DNA from: Clostridium_T sp040217795
GTDB taxonomy: Bacteria; Bacillota; Clostridia; Clostridiales; Clostridiaceae
Assembly (NCBI GenBank): GCA_040217795.1
Contig: JBEHWK010000141.1
Coordinates: forward strand, 1-8,322
Length of the DNA: 8,322 nucleotides
Direction of reading: 5' to 3'
Shown: positions 1 to 6,452 of the stretch, piece after piece
Layout: the number at the start of each line of letters is the position of its first letter
Numbering within the stretch: position 1 is the first letter of the stretch
Program-made: the position numbers and the translations under genes
Notes under the pieces: generated by a model
Seen by the model: only the letters and a program-made list of their open reading frames with translations
Told to the model about the DNA's origin: nothing
Database searches by the model: none

Positions 1-191
1 TTAGTTGCATTTTCATCTATCGTATCCCTCTGTGCTTTTATATCGACTTTTGCGATATCTCCGGCTTTCAAATTATATTTCTTGCTTACGAAAGATGTCA
101 TTACTATTGCATATACAATTATAAAGCTTAAAATGAAAGTCAGAACCCTTTTATAATCTATGATGCCTTTGTTTTCCTTCTCATTATCCAT
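1..191 (-). CDS. yqfF: HD-family phosphohydrolase YqfF/PgpH (7TM-HD), N-terminal fragment
   Basis: Only the first 63 codons are inside the window; the gene runs off the left edge. The fragment starts MDNEKENKGI, has one hydrophobic membrane segment at about residues 17-35, and then KYNLKAGDIAKVDIKAQRDT. This matches the start of the extracellular domain (7TMR-HDED) of YqfF/PgpH proteins, where a G-D-I-A...DI.A..D..DE.AT pattern follows the first helix. In characterised relatives (PgpH of Listeria) the cytoplasmic HD domain hydrolyses cyclic di-AMP; that domain is not visible here, so the activity is inferred. The ATG is preceded by AGGAGA at 197-202, and the gene starts 12 bases after the yqfD stop, so the two are very likely cotranscribed. 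In Bacillus phoH lies between them; here it does not. The identification rests on this short segment and on gene order. Confidence 0.75.
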   Translation of the reverse strand, partial: MDNEKENKGIIDYKRVLTFILSFIIVYAIVMTSFVSKKYNLKAGDIAKVDIKAQRDTIDENAT

Positions 192-203
192 GATAATCTC
201 CTA

Positions 204-1355
204 CTAAAAAATTTCCCCCTGATTGTATATTGCCGCGATATCCTGCTTTACAACAAAAACTACTTTAATGATAATCTTGCCTGGATCCCCTTCATATACA
301 TCAATTATCTCCTTATCAATTTTTGTATCTTTATCAATTTCTTTAAGCACTGATTCTCTGGCTTTATCTACAGTATTCTTAACTGCCAGATCCCTGTCAA
401 CATATATCTCTTTTTCTTTTATCTCATAATATATTTCATTATTGATAAAATTCCCTTTAAATTCTATTTTATCATAATCATCATAGGTTTTTACAGATTT
501 TTTTATATAAATTTTCTTCCCCCAAAAATTAAAATACGCTGATTCCTGCTTATTTCCCGTTCTTTCCTTAATCCTGCCGCTTACCTGCACCTCAATACTT
601 TTTTCGTAAAAGGTGTCTGCCAATACTCTCCCTTCAGCTTTTACATCATATTGCACCCCCTCTTGCCCCTGTTTTGGAGCTATCAGCAAATCTCCTTTTT
701 TCACTATATCTCCGACCTTCACTTCCGGTGTTCCTGATATTGTATATATCCGTTCTACTACTCCATCCTGCTTAGCAATAATTCCTCCGTTTATATTTGT
801 ATCTTTTATTTTAGGAGGATTTGTTTTTTCTTCTATAACAACCTTTAAATTAGACCCTTGAATCCTTACATTTACCCACATGATCTCACTGTTGGCATCC
901 TCAAGTTTTTTTTCCAGAGAATATACATCTACAGCACTTTTTTTAATTCCCGGTTTTATACCCAACTTTTCTAGTTGTCTTCTCACTTCAAAAGGAGCAA
1001 TATATTTTTTTGTATTTATTTCTATACTCCAGATGTATGTTGACAAATACTGAATTACAGAAAAAAATAAAACAAATCCCATAAATAAGGAAATTTCTTT
1101 TTTACCTTTCATTATGAAAAATGGCAGTCCTTTTTTATCAATCACTTGATATTTTGCTCCAGATTCATCTGCCAGCTCCTGGACATACCTCAAATCCTGA
1201 AAATCAATATCCACAATAACAGTAGTCAAATCAACCAGCCTTATATTTGATGCATAAATTCCTCTGCTCCACAATAAATTAATGAATTTCTCTGGAATAT
1301 AACTCCTTATTTTCAGTGTAACTCTTCCTTTTTTCATTCTATTAATATAATCCAT
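204..1355 (-). CDS. yqfD: Sporulation protein YqfD
   Basis: The product is 383 residues, close to the roughly 400 of Bacillus YqfD. The N-terminal ~85 residues are predicted cytoplasmic. A single membrane segment spans about 88-108 (rich in F, L, V), followed by a large domain expected outside the cytoplasmic membrane. Residues about 115-180 resemble the start of other YqfD proteins (VRRQLEKLGIKPG, then a W-V-N-V-R-I-Q-G strand). Residues about 190-265 contain a lipoyl-like hairpin (VKVGDIVKKGDLLIAP) and the family signature VKAEGRVLADTFYE. YqfD belongs to the sporulation gene set (in B. subtilis reported as sigma-E dependent and needed for late spore development); its biochemical role is unknown. 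The ATG directly follows the yqfC stop (TAA-ATG), with GAGGGG about 9 bases upstream, so translation is probably coupled. No terminator separates it from yqfF. Confidence 0.93.
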   Translation of the reverse strand: MDYINRMKKGRVTLKIRSYIPEKFINLLWSRGIYASNIRLVDLTTVIVDIDFQDLRYVQELADESGAKYQVIDKKGLPFFIMKGKKEISLFMGFVLFFSVIQYLSTYIWSIEINTKKYIAPFEVRRQLEKLGIKPGIKKSAVDVYSLEKKLEDANSEIMWVNVRIQGSNLKVVIEEKTNPPKIKDTNINGGIIAKQDGVVERIYTISGTPEVKVGDIVKKGDLLIAPKQGQEGVQYDVKAEGRVLADTFYEKSIEVQVSGRIKERTGNKQESAYFNFWGKKIYIKKSVKTYDDYDKIEFKGNFINNEIYYEIKEKEIYVDRDLAVKNTVDKARESVLKEIDKDTKIDKEIIDVYEGDPGKIIIKVVFVVKQDIAAIYNQGEIF

Positions 1356-1640
1356 TTACATTTTCCCCTCATAAGTTATTGTTTTGACTTTCCCCTGAAT
1401 TACTAAACTTTGTCCACCAATGAATGAAATTTGAAAGGATTCACCTGTAATCAGCACAATCCCTATTTTGGTATTTACTTTTACACACGTACTTTCAAAA
1501 CAAACAATTCCTTTGTGGTTCTCTATGCAAATTTCATCTATCCCTACTATAGTTACCTTAGGCAAGTCAAGCATTACATCCCTTGGCAATTCCAGCTCCT
1601 GTAAAACCTTATCTTTAGCCTTATCCCATTTAACTCCCAT
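1356..1640 (-). CDS. yqfC: Sporulation protein YqfC (YabP/YqfC family)
   Basis: The product from the chosen ATG is 94 residues, the normal size of YqfC. It opens MGVKWDKAKDKVLQELELPRD and continues with LDLPKVTIVG, I-E-N-H-K-G-I and a C-terminal G-Q-S-L-V-I-Q-G-K motif, all typical of the YabP/YqfC family of small sporulation proteins. Its partner YqfD follows immediately, with the two stop and start codons adjacent. A longer frame could begin with ATG at 1739, but that extension would run through the terminator of yqeY and matches nothing in the family. The start at 1640 has GGGAGA at 1648-1653, 7 bases upstream. Because a terminator lies between yqeY and this gene, yqfC probably has its own promoter in the roughly 80 bases upstream; sporulation control is inferred from family knowledge and is not read directly from the DNA. 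Confidence 0.92.
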   Translation of the reverse strand: MGVKWDKAKDKVLQELELPRDVMLDLPKVTIVGIDEICIENHKGIVCFESTCVKVNTKIGIVLITGESFQISFIGGQSLVIQGKVKTITYEGKM

Positions 1641-1667
1641 AAATAATTCTCCCGATAGTACTGATAT

Positions 1668-1697
1668 ATTATTTTTATGACAGAAAGAATTATTCAA
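1668..1697 (-). promoter_or_regulatory. Possible promoter for yqfC-yqfD-yqfF
   Basis: A -35-like TTGAAT (1692-1697) and a -10-like AATAAT (1668-1673) are separated by 18 bases, between the yqeY terminator and the yqfC ribosome binding site. A CATAAAAAT stretch (1672-1680) also resembles a sigma-E -10 box, but no good sigma-E -35 sits at the right distance. A promoter is required here by the upstream terminator; which sigma factor uses it cannot be settled by eye in such AT-rich DNA. Confidence 0.3.
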
Positions 1698-1722
1698 GTA
1701 CTTGTCTTTTTTAATAAAAGGC

Positions 1723-1753
1723 AAAAAAAGAGTCCACAACGTGAACTCTTTTT
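1723..1753 (-). terminator. Rho-independent terminator after yqeY
   Basis: On the minus strand this reads as a 13-bp stem (AAAAAGAGTTCAC pairing with GTGGACTCTTTTT, one G-T wobble), a 3-base loop and a run of seven T. It starts 13 bases after the yqeY stop codon. The A-rich and T-rich flanks could let it work on the other strand too, but no plus-strand gene needs it. It separates the rpsU-yqeY unit from the yqfC-yqfD-yqfF unit. Confidence 0.88.
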
Positions 1754-1766
1754 CAATAAAGTAATT

Positions 1767-2216
1767 TTACTTACTTAGATATTCTTTTACGATTGAGCTT
1801 ACAAGCTTGCCATCAGCACGACCCACTGTAAGAGGTCTTACCTTTGCCATAACTTTTCCCATCTCTTTTATGTTATTGGCACCCACTTCAATTGCTGCCT
1901 GTTTAACAATTTCAAGTATCTCATCTTCTTCTAACTGCTGAGGAAGGTAACCTAACAAAATCTCTATTTCAGCTTTACTGCTGTCAACAAGATCCTGTCT
2001 ATTTCCCTTTTCGAACTCAAGCATAGCTTCTCTTCTTTGCTTGATTTCTCTTGCTAATATTTCAATAACCTGTTCGTCCTCAAGCTTAACATTGTCAGTT
2101 TTCTCAACTAAAAGAATAGCTGACTTTGCAGTACTCAAAGTTTCGGCCTTAAATTTATCTCTAGCTTTTAAAGCCTGTTTCCAGTCTTCTTGAAGTCTTT
2201 CTTTTATTGTTGGCAA
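1767..2216 (-). CDS. yqeY: GatB/YqeY domain protein
   Basis: The product is 149 residues, the normal size for free-standing YqeY proteins, related to the C-terminal tRNA-binding domain of the GatB subunit of Glu-tRNA(Gln)/Asp-tRNA(Asn) amidotransferase. The sequence shows TIKERLQEDWKQALKARDK at the start, the conserved I-K-Q-R-R-E-A segment near residue 60, L-G-Y-L-P-Q-Q-L, and the C-terminal V-G-R-A-D-G-K-L-V-S motif of the family. Its exact cellular role is not established. The start is TTG at 2214-2216: AAGAAGG lies 7 bases upstream, and the resulting N terminus matches the family. Another TTG at 2234 would add six residues (MKEGIA) but has no good ribosome binding site. The gene lies 43 bases after rpsU without a terminator, so they form one transcript, as in Bacillus. 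Confidence 0.93.
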   Translation of the reverse strand: MPTIKERLQEDWKQALKARDKFKAETLSTAKSAILLVEKTDNVKLEDEQVIEILAREIKQRREAMLEFEKGNRQDLVDSSKAEIEILLGYLPQQLEEDEILEIVKQAAIEVGANNIKEMGKVMAKVRPLTVGRADGKLVSSIVKEYLSK

Positions 2217-2223
2217 TGCAATA

Positions 2224-2230
2224 CCTTCTT
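2224..2230 (-). promoter_or_regulatory. Ribosome binding site that sets the yqeY TTG start
   Basis: The minus strand reads AAGAAGG, 7 bases before the TTG at 2216. The upstream TTG at 2234 has no comparable site, so the shorter 149-residue product is preferred. Confidence 0.7.
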
Positions 2231-2259
2231 TCAAAGAAATTCTTTTAAAATCTTAGCTA

Positions 2260-2436
2260 TTACTTGAATTTTCTCTTTCTTGCAGCTTCTGATTTCTTCT
2301 TTCTCTTTACACTTGGCTTTTCGTAATGTTCTCTCTTTCTAACTTCAGAAAGAACACCTGCTCTAGCACATTTTCTCTTGAATCTTCTTAATGCACTTTC
2401 TAGTGTTTCATTTTCTCCAACTCTGATTTCTGACAT
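2260..2436 (-). CDS. rpsU: 30S ribosomal protein bS21
   Basis: This 58-residue gene reads MSEIRVGENETLESALRRFK, then K-C-A-R-A-G-V-L-S-E-V-R-K-R-E-H-Y-E-K-P and a strongly basic tail ending RKRKFK. This is the full length and standard sequence of ribosomal protein bS21, which binds the 30S platform near the 3' end of 16S rRNA and aids initiation. The ATG at 2434-2436 has an exceptionally strong purine-rich site, GGAGGGAGGG, just upstream, in keeping with a highly expressed gene. A consensus sigma-A promoter lies about 70 bases upstream. The neighbour yqeY follows in the same direction, the classic Firmicute pairing. The gene is intact. Confidence 0.98.
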   Translation of the reverse strand: MSEIRVGENETLESALRRFKRKCARAGVLSEVRKREHYEKPSVKRKKKSEAARKRKFK

Positions 2437-2504
2437 TGACTATCCCTCCCTCCGCTAGCTATTATTTTCTTATGCACAGCCGTGGGCTTAACAACACACG
2501 CTAT

Positions 2505-2534
2505 ATTATACTATATTTTTCTGTATGATGTCAA
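2505..2534 (-). promoter_or_regulatory. Sigma-A promoter of rpsU-yqeY
   Basis: The minus strand carries a perfect TTGACA (2529-2534), an 18-base spacer and a perfect TATAAT (2505-2510). Transcription would start near 2497, giving a leader of about 60 bases before rpsU. The leader contains a short AGCC-CAC-GGCT hairpin and the strong ribosome binding site. The promoter lies in the hinT-rpsU gap, so rpsU and yqeY can be transcribed at a high level independently of the methyltransferase genes upstream. Confidence 0.88.
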
Positions 2535-2553
2535 TATTCTTACTGAAGAATTA

Positions 2554-2898
2554 TTATCCTGGTGGCCACTTTAGATTTCTTCCTCCAAGAACATGAAAAT
2601 GCAGATGACTTACAGTCTGTCCTCCATCTTCGCCACAGTTGGTTACCACCCTGTATCCTTTTTCAGCAATACCCAGGTCACTTACTATCTTATTAATTAC
2701 AGTAAAAATGTGTGCAACTATGGACACATTATTTTCTTTTAATTCATAAGTACTGGCAACATGTTCCTTTGGAATCACAAGAAAATGAACCGGCGCTTCA
2801 GGACTTATATCATAAAAAGCTAAAACTTTATCATCTTCATATATTTTTTTTGAAGGAATTTCACCATTGATAATTTTACAAAAAATACAATTCCCCAT
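2554..2898 (-). CDS. hinT: HIT family protein (HinT-type purine nucleoside phosphoramidase)
   Basis: The product is 114 residues, the usual length of bacterial HinT. It starts MGNCIFCKIINGEIPSKKIYEDD and has the histidine triad H98-L-H100-F-H102 followed by VLGGR. H100 is the expected nucleophile. Cys4 and Cys7, together with His46 and His98, fit the zinc site found in many HIT proteins. Family members hydrolyse adenosine phosphoramidates such as AMP-lysine, and can release AMP from adenylated intermediates; the physiological substrate is unclear. The C terminus (LKWPPG) is that of the HinT branch. GGGAGGTGAG gives a strong ribosome binding site before the ATG. The gene lies 46 bases after mtaB with no terminator between them, so it probably ends the prmA-rsmE-mtaB-hinT transcript, with possible read-through into rpsU. 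Confidence 0.95.
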   Translation of the reverse strand: MGNCIFCKIINGEIPSKKIYEDDKVLAFYDISPEAPVHFLVIPKEHVASTYELKENNVSIVAHIFTVINKIVSDLGIAEKGYRVVTNCGEDGGQTVSHLHFHVLGGRNLKWPPG

Positions 2899-2944
2899 TT
2901 TCTCACCTCCCTGTCCTAAGTATAACCTAAAATTCTTATTGTGA

Positions 2945-4246
2945 TTATATTAATATTTCTCCATATGCCTCTTCATTTCCTGCAGAAGTTATTTTTACCC
3001 TTAAAATTTTTCCTACAACATCGAGGCAATGAGATTTAGCAATAACCCTGATATAATTTTCAGTGTATCCTTCATAGCTGTCTTCATTGAATTTTTTTTC
3101 AATAAGCACTTCAACTTCTTTATCAAGAATTCTTTCAGTAAATTCTTTTTCATTTTCTTCATTAAGTTTAATAAGAAGCTTGCTTCGCTCATCTTTAACA
3201 ATACCATCAACCTGATTTTTCATCTCAGCAGCTTTGGTTCCTTTTCGCGGAGAATATTTAAAAATGTGCATTTTTGACAGTTTTATTTTCTTTAGAAACT
3301 CATAAGTTTCTTCAAATTCTTCTTTGGTTTCTCCCGGAAAACCTACTATAACATCAGTAGTAATTGATGCATCCTTAAAATTATTTCTTAAGAAACAAAC
3401 TATTGCCTCATACTCCTCTTTTGTATATCTCCTGTTCATCCTCTTTAAAGTTGCATTTGCACCGCTTTGCAATGATAAATGGAAATGAGGGCATAATTTC
3501 TTGAAATTAACTATTTTCTTAACAACTTCCTCAGTAAAGAATGTAGGGTCGATAGAACCTATTCTGACTCTTTCAATTCCTTCAATCTTTTCAATCTCCT
3601 CTAAAATATCAACTAAATTGATTTTTTTATCCAGGTCAGCCCCATATGATGCAATATGTATTCCTGAAAGAATAATTTCCTTAAATCCATTCTCAGCCAA
3701 AGCTTTAATTTCAGATATAACTTTTTCAGGCTCTTTGGAACATACAGCTCCTCTTGCATAAGGAATAAGGCAGTATGCGCAGAATCTGTTACATCCATCC
3801 TGAATCTTAAGAAATGCTCTTGTTTTATCCTGATAATCCTCTATTTTCAAGTCCTCAAAAACCTTATTTTTAAGCACCTCTCCCACTTGAATCTGCTTCT
3901 CTCCTGTTTCCTTTGCCTTGTTTATCCAGTAAATTATCTCACCTTTGTTCCTTGTCCCTAATACAACATCAACACCTTCTATATTCCCAACCTCTTCAGT
4001 AGCTATTTGAGAATAGCATCCTACTGCAGCAATTATAGAATGGGGGTTTTGTCTTTTCCCTCTGGAAATCATCTGTCTTGATTTTTTATCTCCCATATTG
4101 GTTACAGAACAGGTATTTATAACATAAACATCCGCAATTTCATTAAAATCAACTATTTCATAGCCTTCCCTCAAAAACTTTTCCATCATGGCTTCTGTTT
4201 CATATGCATTGACTCTGCATCCAAGGGTAGCAAATGCAACTTTCAT
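2945..4246 (-). CDS. mtaB: tRNA (N6-L-threonylcarbamoyladenosine(37)-C2)-methylthiotransferase MtaB
   Basis: This 433-residue radical-SAM enzyme converts t6A37 to ms2t6A37 in tRNAs that read ANN codons. The N-terminal methylthiotransferase domain has the three conserved cysteines of the auxiliary iron-sulfur cluster (C10 in TLGCRVNAYE, C46 in NTCSVTN, C77 in VGCYSQ). The radical-SAM domain has C152-x3-C156-x2-C159. Residues from about 370 form the TRAM RNA-binding domain. The motif SGIHIASYG (194-202) is the MtaB type; MiaB has a Q-N-V-N-S-Y version. After YARG the usual R-S-R is C-S-K here (C169), a substitution worth noting. Its ATG overlaps the rsmE stop by one base (TAATG), and AGGAGGGA lies upstream, indicating translational coupling. 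The gene appears intact and of normal length. Confidence 0.96.
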   Translation of the reverse strand: MKVAFATLGCRVNAYETEAMMEKFLREGYEIVDFNEIADVYVINTCSVTNMGDKKSRQMISRGKRQNPHSIIAAVGCYSQIATEEVGNIEGVDVVLGTRNKGEIIYWINKAKETGEKQIQVGEVLKNKVFEDLKIEDYQDKTRAFLKIQDGCNRFCAYCLIPYARGAVCSKEPEKVISEIKALAENGFKEIILSGIHIASYGADLDKKINLVDILEEIEKIEGIERVRIGSIDPTFFTEEVVKKIVNFKKLCPHFHLSLQSGANATLKRMNRRYTKEEYEAIVCFLRNNFKDASITTDVIVGFPGETKEEFEETYEFLKKIKLSKMHIFKYSPRKGTKAAEMKNQVDGIVKDERSKLLIKLNEENEKEFTERILDKEVEVLIEKKFNEDSYEGYTENYIRVIAKSHCLDVVGKILRVKITSAGNEEAYGEILI

Positions 4247-4992
4247 TAAATAATCCCTCCTAAGTCTCCCAGCTCATACTGAAGCAAGGATGACGCTGTA
4301 AACCCTGCAGTTTCAGTCCTTAATATCCTTGGTCCTAAAGTGACAATATAAGCTCCGTTTTCTTTTAATCTGTTTATCTCACTATCTTCAAAACCACCCT
4401 CAGGCCCTATTATTACAGCCACAGTTTTAACTTTACAATCAATACTTTTGATTAATGATTTTATTCCGAAATTTTCAGCGTTTTCATAAGGAACCACCAC
4501 AAGATCCATATCTTTCAAAGCCGTAATAAGCTCTGAAAAAGTTATGGGTATATTAATCTTAGGTATCAACGTTCTTTTACATTGCTTGCAGGCTTCTAAC
4601 GCAATCCTCTCTAATCTGTCCAGCTTTTTAAAATCACCCTTCAGCTTCACATCAACTCTCTCTGTTACTACAGGGGTTATTTCTTTAATTCCCAGTTCTG
4701 TGCCTTTCTGAACAATCAAATCCATCTTGGCAGCTTTCGGCATGCCTTGAAACAAAAATATTTCCAAAGGGCTCTCATTGTTTCTCTCAAGCTTTTCCCT
4801 GAGAGATACCCTGACTTCACTCTTTGTTATCTCCTCAATAACTCCAGAGTACTCTTCCCCATGTAAATTATTTACGATTATTTCCTGTCCTTCTTTTAAT
4901 CTGAGAACCTTATATATATGCTTAACATCTTCTCCTTGAATTATTGCCTCTTTCTCGCTGAATAATTCTGCCGGAGTGAAAAATTTATGCAT
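4246..4992 (-). CDS. rsmE: 16S rRNA (uracil(1498)-N3)-methyltransferase
   Basis: The product is 248 residues, normal for RsmE, the SPOUT-family enzyme that uses S-adenosylmethionine to methylate U1498 of 16S rRNA in the 30S subunit. The N-terminal PUA-like RNA-binding domain (about 1-70) contains HIYKVLRLKEGQEI. The C-terminal knotted SPOUT domain shows the signatures QGMPKAAKMDLIVQKGTELG (82-101), IGPEGGFEDSEI (195-206) and LGPRILRTETA (219-229), the last two forming the cofactor pocket. The ATG follows AAGGAGAGAGG. It starts 12 bases after the prmA stop and overlaps mtaB by one base, so it sits in the middle of a compact prmA-rsmE-mtaB operon, the same order as in Bacillus (yqeT-yqeU-yqeV). 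Confidence 0.96.
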   Translation of the reverse strand: MHKFFTPAELFSEKEAIIQGEDVKHIYKVLRLKEGQEIIVNNLHGEEYSGVIEEITKSEVRVSLREKLERNNESPLEIFLFQGMPKAAKMDLIVQKGTELGIKEITPVVTERVDVKLKGDFKKLDRLERIALEACKQCKRTLIPKINIPITFSELITALKDMDLVVVPYENAENFGIKSLIKSIDCKVKTVAVIIGPEGGFEDSEINRLKENGAYIVTLGPRILRTETAGFTASSLLQYELGDLGGII

Positions 4993-5004
4993 AATCCTCT
5001 CTCC

Positions 5005-5946
5005 TTATTTTAATCTTGCCACTATGCAGTTCCATTCTCCATCTTTATTTACTTCCAATACCTCGAATCCATTTTCCTCCAGGTTATTTATAACCATTTC
5101 TCTTCTGTCATGAATTATTCCTGAAGTAATAAATAAACCATCCTTATTCAGAGCTTTTTTAACATCCGGAGTCAGAATGCATATTATTTCAGCAATAATA
5201 TTTGCAACAACCAAATCAGCTTTTCCATCTACAACATCAAGAAGATTTCCGTGAAGTATCTCAATATTATCAACGTCATTGAACTTGAGGTTTTCTTTTG
5301 CTGAATCAACTGCCACTGGATCAAGATCCACTCCTACAACATGCTTTGCCCCTAGTTTTGCTGCAATTATTGCAAGTATCCCTGATCCAGTTCCGATGTC
5401 AAATACCACCGTATCCTCTTTGACATACTTTTCCAATGCCTGAGCGCACATTCTTGTTGTTTCATGTGTTCCTGTTCCAAATGCCATTCCTGGATCCAAT
5501 TCTATAACAAGATCATCTGCCTGGGATTTATACTCTTCCCAAATTGGCTTTATAATAATTTTTTCACCAATCCTTGTTGGTTTGTAGTATTTCTTCCAAT
5601 TATTCGCCCAATCTTCTTCCTTCATCTCAGCAGAGATAACTTTTGCTTCCCCTAATTCTATTCCCATTTCCTTCAATTCTTTCAATCTCTCGTCTATGTA
5701 TTTTAAAACTTCAGGAATATTATCTTCCTCCGCAAAGTACCCTTTTACACATGCTGCTTTTCCTTTATACTCCAATATGTTCAAATCTGCAAAATCCCAA
5801 GTTAACGGTCCTTGTTCCCTATCCAGAATATCATTCGGATCCTCAATTGCAACGCCCTTACAATCCAGCGAATAAAAAATTCCTGATACTGGCTCAAGCG
5901 CTTCACTTGTTGTTATTACTTTAATTTCAATCCATGTCCCTTGCAT
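5005..5946 (-). CDS. prmA: Ribosomal protein L11 methyltransferase
   Basis: The product is 313 residues, normal for PrmA, which uses S-adenosylmethionine to methylate ribosomal protein uL11. The N-terminal substrate-recognition domain starts MQGTWIEIKVITTSEALEPV. A linker motif EDWANNWKKYYKP lies at about 111-123, DPGMAFGTGTHETT at about 151-164, the class I cofactor motif DIGTGSGILAI at about 183-193, the acidic VDLD strand end near 206-209, and VVANI near 246-250. The start is ATG at 5946: GAGAGGA (5956-5962) lies 9 bases upstream. A TTG at 5955 would add three residues but practically touches that site. It is the first gene of the prmA-rsmE-mtaB-hinT run. dnaJ, its usual upstream neighbour in Firmicutes, is not present. 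Confidence 0.96.
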   Translation of the reverse strand: MQGTWIEIKVITTSEALEPVSGIFYSLDCKGVAIEDPNDILDREQGPLTWDFADLNILEYKGKAACVKGYFAEEDNIPEVLKYIDERLKELKEMGIELGEAKVISAEMKEEDWANNWKKYYKPTRIGEKIIIKPIWEEYKSQADDLVIELDPGMAFGTGTHETTRMCAQALEKYVKEDTVVFDIGTGSGILAIIAAKLGAKHVVGVDLDPVAVDSAKENLKFNDVDNIEILHGNLLDVVDGKADLVVANIIAEIICILTPDVKKALNKDGLFITSGIIHDRREMVINNLEENGFEVLEVNKDGEWNCIVARLK

Positions 5947-5955
5947 ACACTTCAA

Positions 5956-5962
5956 TCCTCTC
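5956..5962 (-). promoter_or_regulatory. Ribosome binding site that sets the prmA ATG start
   Basis: The minus strand reads GAGAGGA with 9 bases to the ATG at 5946. The alternative TTG at 5955 is too close to this site to use it, so the shorter N terminus is chosen. Confidence 0.65.
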
Positions 5963-5986
5963 TTATTAACTATTGACTAATATTAT

Positions 5987-6015
5987 ATTTTACACATAAA
6001 GAAGCATCCTGTCTA
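5987..6015 (-). promoter_or_regulatory. Probable sigma-A promoter of the prmA operon
   Basis: The minus strand has TAGACA (6010-6015, 5 of 6 matches to consensus), a 17-base spacer and TAAAAT (5987-5992, 5 of 6). Transcription would begin near 5980, giving a leader of about 35 bases before prmA. A TATAAT also overlaps at 5982-5987 but lacks a good -35. An 8-bp inverted repeat (5966-5973 and 6021-6028) lies on either side of this promoter. Confidence 0.6.
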
Positions 6016-6066
6016 TGGTGATAGTTAACAATTGCATATAAAACATTTCATATAGCAAAGCCATCT

Positions 6067-6325
6067 TTAAGCACAGTATAACTCCCTTAAAGACAGCTTC
6101 TTAAGTTGATAAATATTAAACTGTTTTTCAGCTACAGGGTTCTTCTGCGTATAGCTTGATAACTGCAGATTTAACACTATATGTTTTTTTATCCCTCTAC
6201 GTACTTTTTCAATCTTGCTGCATATATTATAAAATTCTTTTTCCAGCTCACTACTCAATGATAATGAAAGTTCAAAATCACATCCTTCTCTTGCTCCTTT
6301 TTAGTCTTCTTACTTCTGACTTCAT
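6067..6325 (-). pseudogene. Unrecognised small ORF, apparently frameshifted
   Basis: I do not recognise this sequence. The minus strand has an open frame of 63 codons from TTG at 6258 to a TAA at 6067; it stays open further upstream to about 6303 but has no ATG and no ribosome binding site at the TTG. In another frame, an ATG at 6323-6325, preceded by AAGGA about 11 bases upstream, reads MKSEVRRLK. If one A is removed from the A-run near 6303, this joins the long frame to give about 85 residues, charged and probably helical (for example SSELEKEFYNICSKIEKVRR), with no membrane segment. This could be a decayed gene, a homopolymer sequencing error, or chance. It is the only candidate coding sequence in the roughly 500 bases between prmA and the plus-strand gene. 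Confidence 0.25.
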
Positions 6326-6442
6326 ATAAACTTATGTCCTTATGATAAACTCATTCATTTTTACATATTAAAAATTCTTCCGAAAGTTGTAATCTCAATG
6401 TATTTTTAGAAATAAACTATTGTAATAAGTGATAAATTAAAT

Positions 6443-6446
6443 GGAG
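6443..6446 (+). promoter_or_regulatory. Ribosome binding site that sets the start at 6453
   Basis: GGAG (in GGAGAAG) lies 6 bases before the ATG at 6453. The in-frame ATG at 6441 has only AT-rich DNA before it, so the downstream ATG is preferred. Confidence 0.6.
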
Positions 6447-6452
6447 AAGCGA

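Larger units (their letters stand above)
5947..6452. other. Spacer between divergent prmA and the ferritin-like/cytochrome b5 gene
   Basis: These roughly 500 bases hold no confident gene. They contain the prmA leader and probable promoter, an 8-bp inverted repeat around that promoter, and the doubtful small ORF. I found no tRNA, rRNA, CRISPR repeat or convincing insertion sequence. No good promoter for the plus-strand gene is visible: the DNA before 6441 is AT-rich with only weak TTGTAA and TAAACT matches at poor spacing. Confidence 0.6.

Noticed and set aside
1356..1739. A longer 127-residue version of YqfC starting at 1739
   Set aside because: The extra 33 residues run through the yqeY terminator, match nothing in the family, and the ATG at 1640 has a good ribosome binding site and gives the normal length.
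2536..2551. Inverted repeat ATTCTT-ACTG-AAGAAT between hinT and rpsU as a terminator
   Set aside because: The 6-bp stem is nearly all A and T and has no T-run after it; it is too weak to be called a terminator.
3013..3798. Open frames on both strands inside mtaB
   Set aside because: They overlap a clearly conserved enzyme gene and encode low-complexity sequence with no recognisable domain.
5464..5924. Plus-strand open frames inside prmA
   Set aside because: They lie antisense to a well-conserved gene, lack ribosome binding sites, and their products look like reverse translations of prmA codons.
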